Assembly: GCA_947305045.1 (NCBI GenBank)
Contig: CAMZCW010000011.1
Coordinates: 1-29,613, forward strand
Length of the DNA: 29,613 nt
DNA from: an uncultured Bacteroidales bacterium
Lineage (GTDB): Bacteria; Bacteroidota; Bacteroidia; Bacteroidales; UBA932
Direction of reading: 5' to 3'
Below, piece by piece: positions 14,714 through 22,343 of the stretch (the first letter of the stretch is position 1; every line of letters begins with the position of its first letter). The notes below the pieces were generated by a model that saw only the letters and a list, made by a program, of their open reading frames with translations, ran no database searches and was not told the DNA's origin. Made by a program: the position numbers and the translations under genes.

Positions 14714-17305
14714 ATGGGAACAATGTTCAGATTCGGACACAGGGTGGCCGCTGCAGCCATGATTCTCTGCCTTTTGGCAGCTTGTAAAAAGGAAAACAAC
14801 ACAGATCCGGACAGCGGCAAGCCTGAGCCCGTCGTGGGGGAATGGCAGACCGTGCCCGCGGAAGGCGGTACTGTAAAGAAAGACGATATCACCTTTACCA
14901 TACCGGGCAATACTTTCACGGGTGAAACCCAGGTGGGCGTGACGCAGGTGAAGACCGGCGAAACGCTTGGAGAAGACGAGGTGTCTCCCTTTTATAAGCT
15001 AATGTTGCCCGTCACTACCGCCAAGCCGGTGAAGGTGAGCATCAAGAGCAGCGAGACCTACGACGATATCTGCATCGTGGCTCACGCACCGGGGTATGAC
15101 ATGCATAACTTTTCCGCTGTGGATTTCGACATCCCTCTGGAAACCACTTACAAGGATGGAGAGTACACGGCTGAGATTCCGGCCTTCGACAACGGCGAGA
15201 GCACGGAAAATGGCAGCATCACCTTCGGCCTTGCGCGTATAGACCGTGGCAGCGCTACAAAAGCCGATAATCCCAACAAGGTGGAAAACGTGGGCTGGCA
15301 CCTGAACAAGACGCACAGTTTCAATATCATGAATTCCCTGGGAGACCTGGAGGCGGCCCTGAACCAATATATTGCGGAAGCCATTACTGCCATTCACGCA
15401 CTTGGCTTCAAGGTGGAAGGTGACCGCGACATTCCTTTTAGTTTTGAAAGCACTTCGATGAAGCGCGGCGAGTATGGCCGTTTTATCCAGAGCGCGCGGG
15501 GCAACAAATGGAGTGGCATCATCCTGAACAAGAATCTGGTGGAGCACCTGGGCAGCGACCATACGGAACTCCGCAAGACCATCATCCATGAGCTTTTGCA
15601 TTACTACCAGTCCGATTACGATAAGCGATGGGCCCTGACCAAAGCCAAGTTCGATTCGAACGGTGAGTTCCTCATGATTTACGAATCGGGTGGCACCTGG
15701 ATTGAGCGCTTTGTCGCAGACCATTCCTATTCGAAAATCATGATTTCACATGGCGTCGATATATTTAAATACGGGGTCAAATGGGCTCCTAAGGGTGAAT
15801 TCAATTATCAGTCAAAAGGCTATGGTCTGGGGATGGTTCTGGAATGGTTCTCACAGAAAAAGGGAGACAAATCCATCGTGACGATGTATGAACATTGGCG
15901 CGACAAGGGTATCAAAACGCATCTCGAGTGGCTTGAAGACTGGTGCAAAACGACCGGTTACGATTTCTTTGACGATGGCAACTTCAGGGATTTTGTGGAA
16001 GCCGTTGCCGACGGGAAAGTCGCAAAGGGTTTCGATTATTACCAGTTTCCGGGGAGTTCTGAAAACCAGGTCACCATCAATAATGAGAATCTGCGTTCTA
16101 AAGAGTATGATATATGGAAGTATGGAGGCTTGAAGAGTGACTACTATTTCAACCATTGGACCAACTCCCAGGGGACCAAGGACGTGAAAGGCCGGGAACT
16201 TGTCGTGTCGCAGCAGAATGAGAATGTATACGGCCTGGCATACCTTGCCGAGATGGAACGATACACGGATGAGGACGATGTGCAACATACTCGCCCCAAG
16301 AAAGCAGAGTTCCTGGGCTATTTCATGGCGGACAAGCCCCTTGTCGTGACCGATGAAGGCATCCTGAGCAGGCTGGTGGCCCAAAGCCCTCTCACGCAAC
16401 TGTTCCTCGTCACAGGAGTTGTATTCAATAAGTATGACGAGAAAGTGCAGCAGTCCGTGTCCCTTGCCGAACCGGACAAACTGGAACTTTCTCCCAAGGC
16501 GCTTTCCTTCTCCCACGACGCCGGCACGCAGCGCGTGACGGTGGATACCAACAAGGACAACATCAGCGTCACTTCATCCGACACTTCCTGGCTCACGGCC
16601 CAATATGACAAGATGGGCAAGACCCTGGATGTCAGCGTAAGGGAGAACGGCAACGAAACGCCTCGCGAGGGTAAGATTATCCTCAGCGCGCCGCTGGACG
16701 GGGGCAAAACCATAGCCGACACCCTCATCGTGTCCCAGGAGGCCGGCGTGCTCAAGAATTTCGTCGATGTCCGCTCAATCGAGTTACAATTCAAGACGCT
16801 GGAAAATTTCTGGGCTGGCAAGATATGCTACACCTCCTTTGACTGTTCGCAGGATGGGTATGTCTATGCTTCTGCTTATAGTGACCCCGATGAAGTCACT
16901 TCCTTCCGTGAAGGAGACTACCAGATTATCTCTGCCCACCATAGTCACTCCAACTACGCAACGGGCGGCTCCGACGAGACGATGTCCTTCACCATGAAGA
17001 TCGACAAAGACCTCAACGGGGAAGGCAGTTTCAGTATTACCCGGAAGTCCTGGGCCACCGCAGGGATGGGAATGGACGCTATCGGGAGCACCTGCAACAT
17101 GTCCATGTCCGGCTCTTTCGGCCCCGATCAGCCGAACAAAACTTACTGGAGCGGTTATGGAATCCTGATTTATGACAAGGCCCCCAAATCCTTCTCCTTC
17201 AGCGTAGGCGGCTTTAAGGCCTATTTCGAACCCGACAACCATCTGGATGTTTTCAATTACTCAACATCTTCCACCAATGCGGTGTGCTACGTACTTCTCA
17301 GATAA
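14714..17305 (+). CDS. Large lipoprotein with HExxH zinc-metalloprotease motif and BACON domain
   Basis: The 863-residue protein has an SPII signal with the lipobox LLAAC (Cys24). Domains in order: a ZU5-like beta domain at about 47-112 ('AEGGTVKKDDITFTIPGNTF'); a central alpha-rich domain with 'IIHELLHYYQ', giving HELLH at 292-296, followed by 'YESGGTWIERF', where Glu324 is the likely third zinc ligand by analogy with HExxHxxQ...E.xxxW peptidases; a BACON domain at about 590-678 ('LELSPKALSFSHDAGTQRV'...'TLIVSQEAG'); and a C-terminal beta-rich domain of unknown type at about 690-863. It is probably tethered to the outer membrane and may face outward. BACON domains are common in Bacteroidetes surface hydrolases and may bind glycans or mucin. 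Substrate unknown; M-family assignment not attempted. An alternative start is Met4. A strong terminator follows. Confidence 0.75.
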   Translation: MGTMFRFGHRVAAAAMILCLLAACKKENNTDPDSGKPEPVVGEWQTVPAEGGTVKKDDITFTIPGNTFTGETQVGVTQVKTGETLGEDEVSPFYKLMLPVTTAKPVKVSIKSSETYDDICIVAHAPGYDMHNFSAVDFDIPLETTYKDGEYTAEIPAFDNGESTENGSITFGLARIDRGSATKADNPNKVENVGWHLNKTHSFNIMNSLGDLEAALNQYIAEAITAIHALGFKVEGDRDIPFSFESTSMKRGEYGRFIQSARGNKWSGIILNKNLVEHLGSDHTELRKTIIHELLHYYQSDYDKRWALTKAKFDSNGEFLMIYESGGTWIERFVADHSYSKIMISHGVDIFKYGVKWAPKGEFNYQSKGYGLGMVLEWFSQKKGDKSIVTMYEHWRDKGIKTHLEWLEDWCKTTGYDFFDDGNFRDFVEAVADGKVAKGFDYYQFPGSSENQVTINNENLRSKEYDIWKYGGLKSDYYFNHWTNSQGTKDVKGRELVVSQQNENVYGLAYLAEMERYTDEDDVQHTRPKKAEFLGYFMADKPLVVTDEGILSRLVAQSPLTQLFLVTGVVFNKYDEKVQQSVSLAEPDKLELSPKALSFSHDAGTQRVTVDTNKDNISVTSSDTSWLTAQYDKMGKTLDVSVRENGNETPREGKIILSAPLDGGKTIADTLIVSQEAGVLKNFVDVRSIELQFKTLENFWAGKICYTSFDCSQDGYVYASAYSDPDEVTSFREGDYQIISAHHSHSNYATGGSDETMSFTMKIDKDLNGEGSFSITRKSWATAGMGMDAIGSTCNMSMSGSFGPDQPNKTYWSGYGILIYDKAPKSFSFSVGGFKAYFEPDNHLDVFNYSTSSTNAVCYVLLR

Positions 17306-17338
17306 TACTGTTATTTGAGTACCTCCACAAACAAAATG

Positions 17339-17368
17339 ACCGCCAGACATTAGTCTGGTGGTTTTTTT
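17339..17368 (+). terminator. Rho-independent terminator of the metalloprotease gene
   Basis: A 10-bp stem, ACCGCCAGAC (17339-17348) with GTCTGGTGGT (17353-17362, one G-T pair), encloses the loop ATTA. A run of seven T follows (17362-17368). It lies 33 bp after the stop codon and is the clearest intrinsic terminator in the window. Confidence 0.85.
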
Positions 17369-17422
17369 GTGCCGCCAATCCATTTATATTGCGTGAGCGG
17401 CACATCCTGGCTGGATTGGCGG
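17369..17422. repeat. Overlapping inverted repeats (alternative hairpins) and right copy of the 23-bp direct repeat
   Basis: CCGCCAATCCA at 17372-17382 is the exact inverse complement of TGGATTGGCGG at 17412-17422. The overlapping GTGCCGC at 17369-17375 is the exact inverse complement of GCGGCAC at 17397-17403. The two pairings share the left arm and are mutually exclusive. Positions 17400-17422 are the right copy of the 23-bp direct repeat seen at 12887-12909. From 17423 to about 17600 the sequence is AT-rich at first and nothing further is recognised. Confidence 0.6.
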
Positions 17423-17520
17423 TAATATATTTCCTTTTTTCTGTTAAAATTGCTACATTCGTGGGTTATTAGTAGTGATGCATACCTGCCGCCCATACAT
17501 GTGCCCTGCTTACGCTCCCA

Positions 17521-17937
17521 TTGTGTGTAAATAGTAATTCCCAAGTATACCTCGCGAAAATACGCTCCACGAGTGATGCGGGACGCTGTTGCGAAAGAAA
17601 TTACCCGGAATTCGGGAAGGAATCTCTGAATACGTTCACCAAGAAGGAGGCCTATTTCAAACGGCTGTTCTATATCGTCTTTTCTTTCATGAATGTCCAG
17701 ATTTATACCGAAGTAATGAATAGCGAAGGAAGAACGGATGTAGTGATGTATCTTGGAAATACAGTTTACGTTATTGAAGCCAATTTAGATGGTTCTCCGG
17801 AAGAAGCGCTCAGACAGATTCATGAAAAAGGATATACAAGCAGGTATGCGGGAGATATGCGTAATGTTGTTTTAATAGGGCTTAACTTCAGTTCCAAGAC
17901 ACGCACCATCGACAGTTTGAAGATGGAATGTAAGTAA
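17521..17937 (+). pseudogene. C-terminal fragment of a PD-(D/E)XK nuclease-like (DUF1703/AAA-type) protein
   Basis: The frame from TTG 17521 encodes 138 residues. From about residue 29 it resembles the C-terminal PDDEXK_9-type domain of the common Bacteroidales AAA-ATPase/DUF1703 proteins: 'LFYIVFSFMNVQIYTEV', 'GRTDVVMYLGNTVYVIEANLDGSPEEALRQI', 'EKGYTSRYAGDMRNVVLIGLNFSSKTRTID'. Intact members are several hundred residues long with an N-terminal P-loop domain; none of that is visible upstream. The catalytic D...ExK signature normally ends in 'E.K.DG'; here it reads EANLDG, so the lysine is replaced by Asn. Truncation plus loss of the catalytic lysine argue for a decayed gene. A second, smaller scrap of the same gene lies at 12401-12440. 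Confidence 0.75.
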
Positions 17938-17962
17938 TTTATATTTAAGTACTTATATAATT

Positions 17963-17989
17963 GAACGGGGTCCACGACGGACCCCGTTC
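17963..17989. terminator. Perfect hairpin between the PD-(D/E)XK fragment and the PorV-like gene
   Basis: GAACGGGGTCC (17963-17973) and GGACCCCGTTC (17979-17989) make a perfect 11-bp stem with loop ACGAC. It lies between two converging genes and could stop transcription from both sides, although it lacks a clear T-tract. It is the third occurrence of this stem in the window. Confidence 0.65.
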
Positions 17990-18035
17990 GGTGTGCTAAA
18001 GTGTTGGGTGATAGTTGGTTATATACCAGGTTTTA

Positions 18036-18929
18036 TTAGAAGGAATAACCTAATCCGATAGTTAAGGTATTAGCCAAAGCCGCAGAAGCAGTGAGATAAC
18101 TCACATCCAGGTGAATTCCAAAAAACTTACCGCCAATACCGATAGATGCGTAAGATGGAAGTGGAGATTTTTTATCCTCGAAGTGATATCCGGCCCGGAC
18201 AAAAACAATATCTTTCCAAGTATACTGAGCGCCTGCACAAATAGCCATACCACCCGCAAAATAATAGTCAAAATCGGCGGCAAACCCAAGTCCGAAAGGA
18301 AGTGTATAAGAAGCACCTAATTTAGCAGATGAAGGGATAGGAAAGGTCGTTTCTCCCGCTTTTACTCTTGTCCCTAAATTGGCCACCCCTGCACTGGCTC
18401 TCAGTCCATCCTTTTTGAAGAGCAAAAAGATATCGGCTGCAAATGCGGAATAAGAAGCGGCGGCAGATACTTTCTGATTGGAGAAATTAAGATTAACACC
18501 TGCAGAAAGAAAAGGGGTGAAGGCAAAACCTGCTCCAATACCGAGTAATAGATCTTTAGGGGTAAAAGTATCCCCCATCTTTCCCCTTAAATCAAAGGTA
18601 TTGTAAGGCGTTCCCAATTGGAAGGCTCCATGTACACTGAGTCCAAACTTATTGCCTATTTTTATCCCGGATAATACATTGATATGATTTGATTTGTTGG
18701 TTTTTGGAGCCCAAAGCTGATAACTCACCTGAACATCACTTCCAACAAAGGGAATAGCGGCAGGATTGTACAGAACGTCTGTTATTCTGGCACCACCTAA
18801 TGCACTGGTTATTGCATTACGGTCTATAGCCATGTATGGCATAGCAATGGAACTGCCATCCTGACTCCATCCGTACAGGGTAGTTGTCAGGGTAAAAACA
18901 AGAAAAATGATTATCTTTTTCATAGACAT
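18036..18929 (-). CDS. PorV/PorQ-family outer-membrane barrel protein
   Basis: A 297-residue protein with signal peptide MSMKKIIIFLVFTLTTTLYGWSQ. It has the family N-terminal pattern of a short loop then 'ITSALGGARITDVLYNPAAIPF' (AxGGA...NPA), followed by alternating beta-strands and an aromatic C-terminus ('TLTIGLGYSF') typical of outer-membrane barrels. PorV/PorQ relatives act in the type IX secretion system; PorV shuttles cargo from the translocon to the attachment complex. Here the gene follows, with no gap (TAAATG), a protease carrying a T9SS tail, so a dedicated cargo/shuttle relationship is plausible. The start may be Met1 or Met3 (18923). Parts of its 3' end are duplicated at about 12500-12652. 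PorV versus PorQ versus a general FadL-like barrel is not resolved. Confidence 0.75.
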   Translation of the reverse strand: MSMKKIIIFLVFTLTTTLYGWSQDGSSIAMPYMAIDRNAITSALGGARITDVLYNPAAIPFVGSDVQVSYQLWAPKTNKSNHINVLSGIKIGNKFGLSVHGAFQLGTPYNTFDLRGKMGDTFTPKDLLLGIGAGFAFTPFLSAGVNLNFSNQKVSAAASYSAFAADIFLLFKKDGLRASAGVANLGTRVKAGETTFPIPSSAKLGASYTLPFGLGFAADFDYYFAGGMAICAGAQYTWKDIVFVRAGYHFEDKKSPLPSYASIGIGGKFFGIHLDVSYLTASAALANTLTIGLGYSF

Positions 18930-21548
18930 TTACTTCACAATATTCTGTTTGATTTCTTTACCATTATAGCGGATGATAACCATATATCGACCTGGTGCAA
19001 AAGAACTGAAGTCAATTTGCGCAGGAACAAAGGCTCCCACCATTTCCGTTGTCTCAAAAACAAGCTTTCCAGAGGAAGAGTAAATCTGAATGGTGGTATT
19101 TACTGCAGGATTCTCGCTATTTGTAATATAAAGTTTGTCTACTACAGGATTAGGATACATGGTGCATTCTACAGAGGAATCTTTTACCAAAACCTTAAAT
19201 TGTAAGGATGCTGTAAGGTTTTTAGCATCGGTTCCTATGAGCGTTACATCTGTCAGACCATATCCGAGCGTAGTACCATACAAAATATTCTCTTGCTGAT
19301 TTAAGTTCAGAACAGAAGGATTTTTGATGGAAATGGAGTATTTAAGGTTTTCTCCGTCAGGGTCTTCAATGTATTCCGACATATCCAAGGTGAATTTACT
19401 TCCTTCGGCGTTGAATATCATATTATCGACATTCTTTATTACTTTAGGGGCCTGGTTTTCCAAAAGCGTATACGGAATATCAAGCGATGCAGATAGTCCA
19501 TAAGAATCGGTTGCCAGAACTTTGGCCGTGTAATTACCCGGTTTTTCGGCATTGCCGACAATTTCCATTTGGTATACATTGGCAGAGGAGCCTTGCTGCC
19601 AGGTATCGGCATTACTTCCAGGGGAGTATTCAACAGTTACAACATGTCCATCCGGGTCGCTTATCACATACGGGATAACGATTGTTTCGTGTGCGTGAAC
19701 GCTGTAACTACCTGAATAATTTGTGGTTATTGTAGGCGGATTGTTTGTGAGGGTTTTGATGGTTTTTACAGGAGAAAGTTCTGAAAAATTACGTCCATAA
19801 TCATAACCGGCAAGAGCAACGTAATACTTTGTGTCAAAGGAAAGATTTTCCAGACGTCCGGTCATTGTATCGCCAATATTCTTGTCATCCACCGTTACAA
19901 TGGACATGTATACATTCTCTCCAGGTTTAGACGGATTTAAACCATTGAGCGGCTGCTCAGATGCATAAAGAACATATCCTGTAGCAGGTAAACCCATAGA
20001 ATTGCCAGTGACACTCCAACTGAATTCCACAGCATTTGAGACAGGCTTGATTTCATAGGTATTGACTGTTTCAGGGACGTCGGAACTTCCGTAAGTAATA
20101 GAACCAAGCGCATCGACCAAAGAACCAATTTTATGATTCTTGGGAATGATATTGGGATTGGCTCCACCGATGAGACGCTCTTTTAACATATCTGCAGTAA
20201 ATCCAGGTCCGCCGTAGTATGAAACAATCAATGCAGCTACACCGGATACGTGGGGACATGCCATAGATGTACCTTGTAAATTGCCATATCCTTCAGGAAT
20301 TGTACTCCGGATAGCTACCCCGGGGGCAGCAATATCCACCCAGTCGCCATAGTTGGAAAAACTGGCACGCGTACCGTCTTGGTCTATAGCACCTACAGAA
20401 ATGATAGGCTCATAGTTGGCCGGTGCGCCATAGGGCAGATTATCGTTACCGGCGGCAAAAATAACGACACCCCCTTTCATAGGTGAAGAGGGAAGTTGAT
20501 TCAAATTGTTGTCGCAACCGGCATACTTTATAAAATAGTCGACGGCAGCTTTTTCAGCGGCACTGATGGTAAGTTTTTTGGCTATTTCCCGTTCTTCAGC
20601 GCTGATGATACCATCGTTATCGGTATCAACCACGTATCCCCAGCTATTTTGAGAAATGACGGCTCCATGGTCTGCACCCCACTTAATGGCAGCCGGAGTG
20701 TCCCCTTGCTGGGTTTTATTATCAACGCTTTTGAAAATCATACAGGACATGATTTTAACACCAGCTTCTCCGGTAGTATAGTTGCCTCCGGCTACACCAC
20801 ACACACCTTTATTATTGTTATTCATAGCGGCAATTGTGCCTGCAACGTGCGTCCCGTGGTTGTCGGCCTGAATAACATAATTATTGTCTACAGAATTGTA
20901 ACTTCCGTTTGCGCCTCCTTTAAGCGTGTTATCTATCAGGTCTTCATGATTGAGGTCAACACCACCGTCTACAACGGATACAATTACGTTACTGTTACCT
21001 GTAGTGTAGTTTTTCCAAACGGTTTCAACATTTACATCTACACCTTTATGTGCGGTATTGATATAACCCCATTGATTATTAAGCATGGGATCATTAAAAA
21101 TGGCCGTGTTTTTGATTCGGCGTTTTCCCTCGACCAGAGAAATACCATCTAGCGATCTCAAGGCAATTTCTGCCTTTGTTTGTGGTTGAGCAGTATCATA
21201 TTCCACAATATACCAGAGGTGAAGGCCTTCTTTCCTGGTACGGGGTTCAAATTCCCCGGCATGGGGGAACAGGCGGCGCATGGAAACAACACCAAGATCA
21301 TCAAACAGCGTATTCAGCGGTTGAGATTTGGTTACGATAGATCCTGCTTCCAGGTCATTTTCTACAAGAGCGGCAAATTTTTCCGTTAGACGGATATAGG
21401 CTACCCCTTTTTCATAATGGCCTGTATCGGCCTTATTTATCATGGCAATCGTTTCTTTTTCACTTTGCTCTTGATAAAACTGGTTTTCCTGCGTTTTTGC
21501 GCAGGATAGTGCGCACGCAGTAACAAAAAATATCCAATACTTTTTCAT
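18930..21548 (-). CDS. Subtilisin-family (S8) serine protease lipoprotein with T9SS sorting domain
   Basis: An 872-residue protein. The N-terminus has the lipobox ALSC (Cys16), then a propeptide-like region to about 155. The catalytic domain shows Asp194 ('VSVVDGGVDLNHEDL'), His231 ('NHGTHVAGT'), the oxyanion Asn301 ('ISQNSWG') and Ser428 ('GTSMACPHVSG'), so it looks active. An EF-hand-type loop D-T-D-N-D-G-I-I-S-A-E-E (308-319) is inserted after the Asn, suggesting calcium binding. Downstream are an FN3-like domain (about 505-600), two cadherin-like domains with 'DPDG' motifs (about 605-790) and a type A T9SS tail from about 795 ('ECTMYPNPVVDKLYIT' to 'APGRYMVIIRYNGKEIKQNIV'). It would be exported and displayed or released at the surface. 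The combination of lipobox and T9SS tail is unusual. It sits 5 bp after the upstream gene and abuts the PorV-like gene. Confidence 0.92.
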   Translation of the reverse strand: MKKYWIFFVTACALSCAKTQENQFYQEQSEKETIAMINKADTGHYEKGVAYIRLTEKFAALVENDLEAGSIVTKSQPLNTLFDDLGVVSMRRLFPHAGEFEPRTRKEGLHLWYIVEYDTAQPQTKAEIALRSLDGISLVEGKRRIKNTAIFNDPMLNNQWGYINTAHKGVDVNVETVWKNYTTGNSNVIVSVVDGGVDLNHEDLIDNTLKGGANGSYNSVDNNYVIQADNHGTHVAGTIAAMNNNNKGVCGVAGGNYTTGEAGVKIMSCMIFKSVDNKTQQGDTPAAIKWGADHGAVISQNSWGYVVDTDNDGIISAEEREIAKKLTISAAEKAAVDYFIKYAGCDNNLNQLPSSPMKGGVVIFAAGNDNLPYGAPANYEPIISVGAIDQDGTRASFSNYGDWVDIAAPGVAIRSTIPEGYGNLQGTSMACPHVSGVAALIVSYYGGPGFTADMLKERLIGGANPNIIPKNHKIGSLVDALGSITYGSSDVPETVNTYEIKPVSNAVEFSWSVTGNSMGLPATGYVLYASEQPLNGLNPSKPGENVYMSIVTVDDKNIGDTMTGRLENLSFDTKYYVALAGYDYGRNFSELSPVKTIKTLTNNPPTITTNYSGSYSVHAHETIVIPYVISDPDGHVVTVEYSPGSNADTWQQGSSANVYQMEIVGNAEKPGNYTAKVLATDSYGLSASLDIPYTLLENQAPKVIKNVDNMIFNAEGSKFTLDMSEYIEDPDGENLKYSISIKNPSVLNLNQQENILYGTTLGYGLTDVTLIGTDAKNLTASLQFKVLVKDSSVECTMYPNPVVDKLYITNSENPAVNTTIQIYSSSGKLVFETTEMVGAFVPAQIDFSSFAPGRYMVIIRYNGKEIKQNIVK

Positions 21549-21553
21549 AGGTG

Positions 21554-22240
21554 TTATTTTACATAGTCACTAAGAAAATCTCCGGCCATCAGAATATCCT
21601 GAGGGTTGTTCCATTTGATTTTTTGGGTTTTCAGAAAAATTTTAGCCACTTCCTTGTCCAGTCCGGGTGCATTCATGAAATCGCGCTTGGATGCGTAGAT
21701 TTTATTCCCGTTTACAAACATATATTTTTTGGTAATGAAACTGAGTGACTTTCCGTTTTCCTTATTTAGCTTCAGTTCCATGTGATTGATATTCTTGCTG
21801 GAGTTGCTTCCGCCGATTCCCTCCAGTGAACTCAAAGCAGTTGTGCCCAATGTCGTTGACGAAGAACCATAGGCTCCTCCCGTTTCATTTAATGCAGCAA
21901 AGTCTATTTCATTGTCTTCTACAACAAGACTTTTGTCACTTTTAGCCAGAACTTTATACAACTCTCCACCGACATTTTGGTAAATGTCTTTTCCGATTTT
22001 AACACTAAGTAAGTCGGCCATATTGGCGACTTTTACGTAGTTTCCTTCAATAAAGTGGAGTTTTTTATCAACCAGATTTACGTTGTATTGACCGCTTTTT
22101 TCGCTCCCGTGAATCATAAGTATGACACCATCTTGGAAATCTTCGTAGGCGTAGGGCCAGGTGGTGGTTGCCGTATATTGGGCAAAAACTTGCATGCAGG
22201 CTGTCAGCAGAAGAGACAGCGTAAGTGATAAACGTTTCAT
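21554..22240 (-). CDS. Exported protein of unknown function, first gene of the S8 operon
   Basis: A 228-residue protein with a clear Sec signal peptide (MKRLSLTLSLLLTACMQVFA, cut before Gln). 'LLLTAC' resembles a lipobox, but the following 'MQVFAQ' cleavage site looks better, so SPI is preferred. The mature part has short beta-segments ('GQYNVNLVDKKLHFIEGNYVKVANMADLLSVKIGKDIYQNVGGELYKVL') and a low-complexity Gly/Ser/Thr stretch ('GGAYGSSSTTLGTTALSSLEGIGGSNSSK') in the middle. The C-terminal part is helical and charged. No known family is recognised and no catalytic motif is seen. It leads the operon whose next gene, 5 bp away, is the S8 protease; a partner or inhibitor role is only a guess. 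Confidence 0.7.
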   Translation of the reverse strand: MKRLSLTLSLLLTACMQVFAQYTATTTWPYAYEDFQDGVILMIHGSEKSGQYNVNLVDKKLHFIEGNYVKVANMADLLSVKIGKDIYQNVGGELYKVLAKSDKSLVVEDNEIDFAALNETGGAYGSSSTTLGTTALSSLEGIGGSNSSKNINHMELKLNKENGKSLSFITKKYMFVNGNKIYASKRDFMNAPGLDKEVAKIFLKTQKIKWNNPQDILMAGDFLSDYVK

Positions 22241-22277
22241 AGTATGAAAATATTTTTCTTTAATACTATGAAATTTA

Positions 22278-22308
22278 CAAAGATAATAAAAAAATACAGC
22301 ACCGTCAA
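22278..22308 (-). promoter_or_regulatory. Promoter of the S8 protease operon
   Basis: On the minus strand TTG at 22308-22306, a 20-bp spacer and TATCTTTG at 22285-22278 match the Bacteroidetes promoter pattern, with an exact -7 element. It lies 38 bp before the ATG at 22240. The -33 bases fall in the loop of the terminator of the preceding operon. Confidence 0.6.
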
Positions 22309-22321
22309 TGGGCGGTGCTGT
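22284..22321 (-). terminator. Rho-independent terminator of the SusCD operon
   Basis: On the minus strand ACAGCACCG (22321-22313) pairs with CGGTGCTGT (22304-22296) around an 8-base loop, followed by an A/T run with seven consecutive T. It lies 23 bp after the last gene of the SusCD operon. Confidence 0.85.
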
Positions 22322-22343
22322 AAATTAGAATGGTATAAAACGC

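Noticed and set aside
12887..17422. The 23-bp direct repeats as target-site duplications of a transposon
   Set aside because: They are too long and imperfect, no transposase or integrase is present, and no terminal inverted repeats were found at both ends.
20496..21152. A 218-codon plus-strand frame opposite the S8 protease
   Set aside because: It lies antisense to the catalytic domain with intact Asp/His residues and has no family resemblance.
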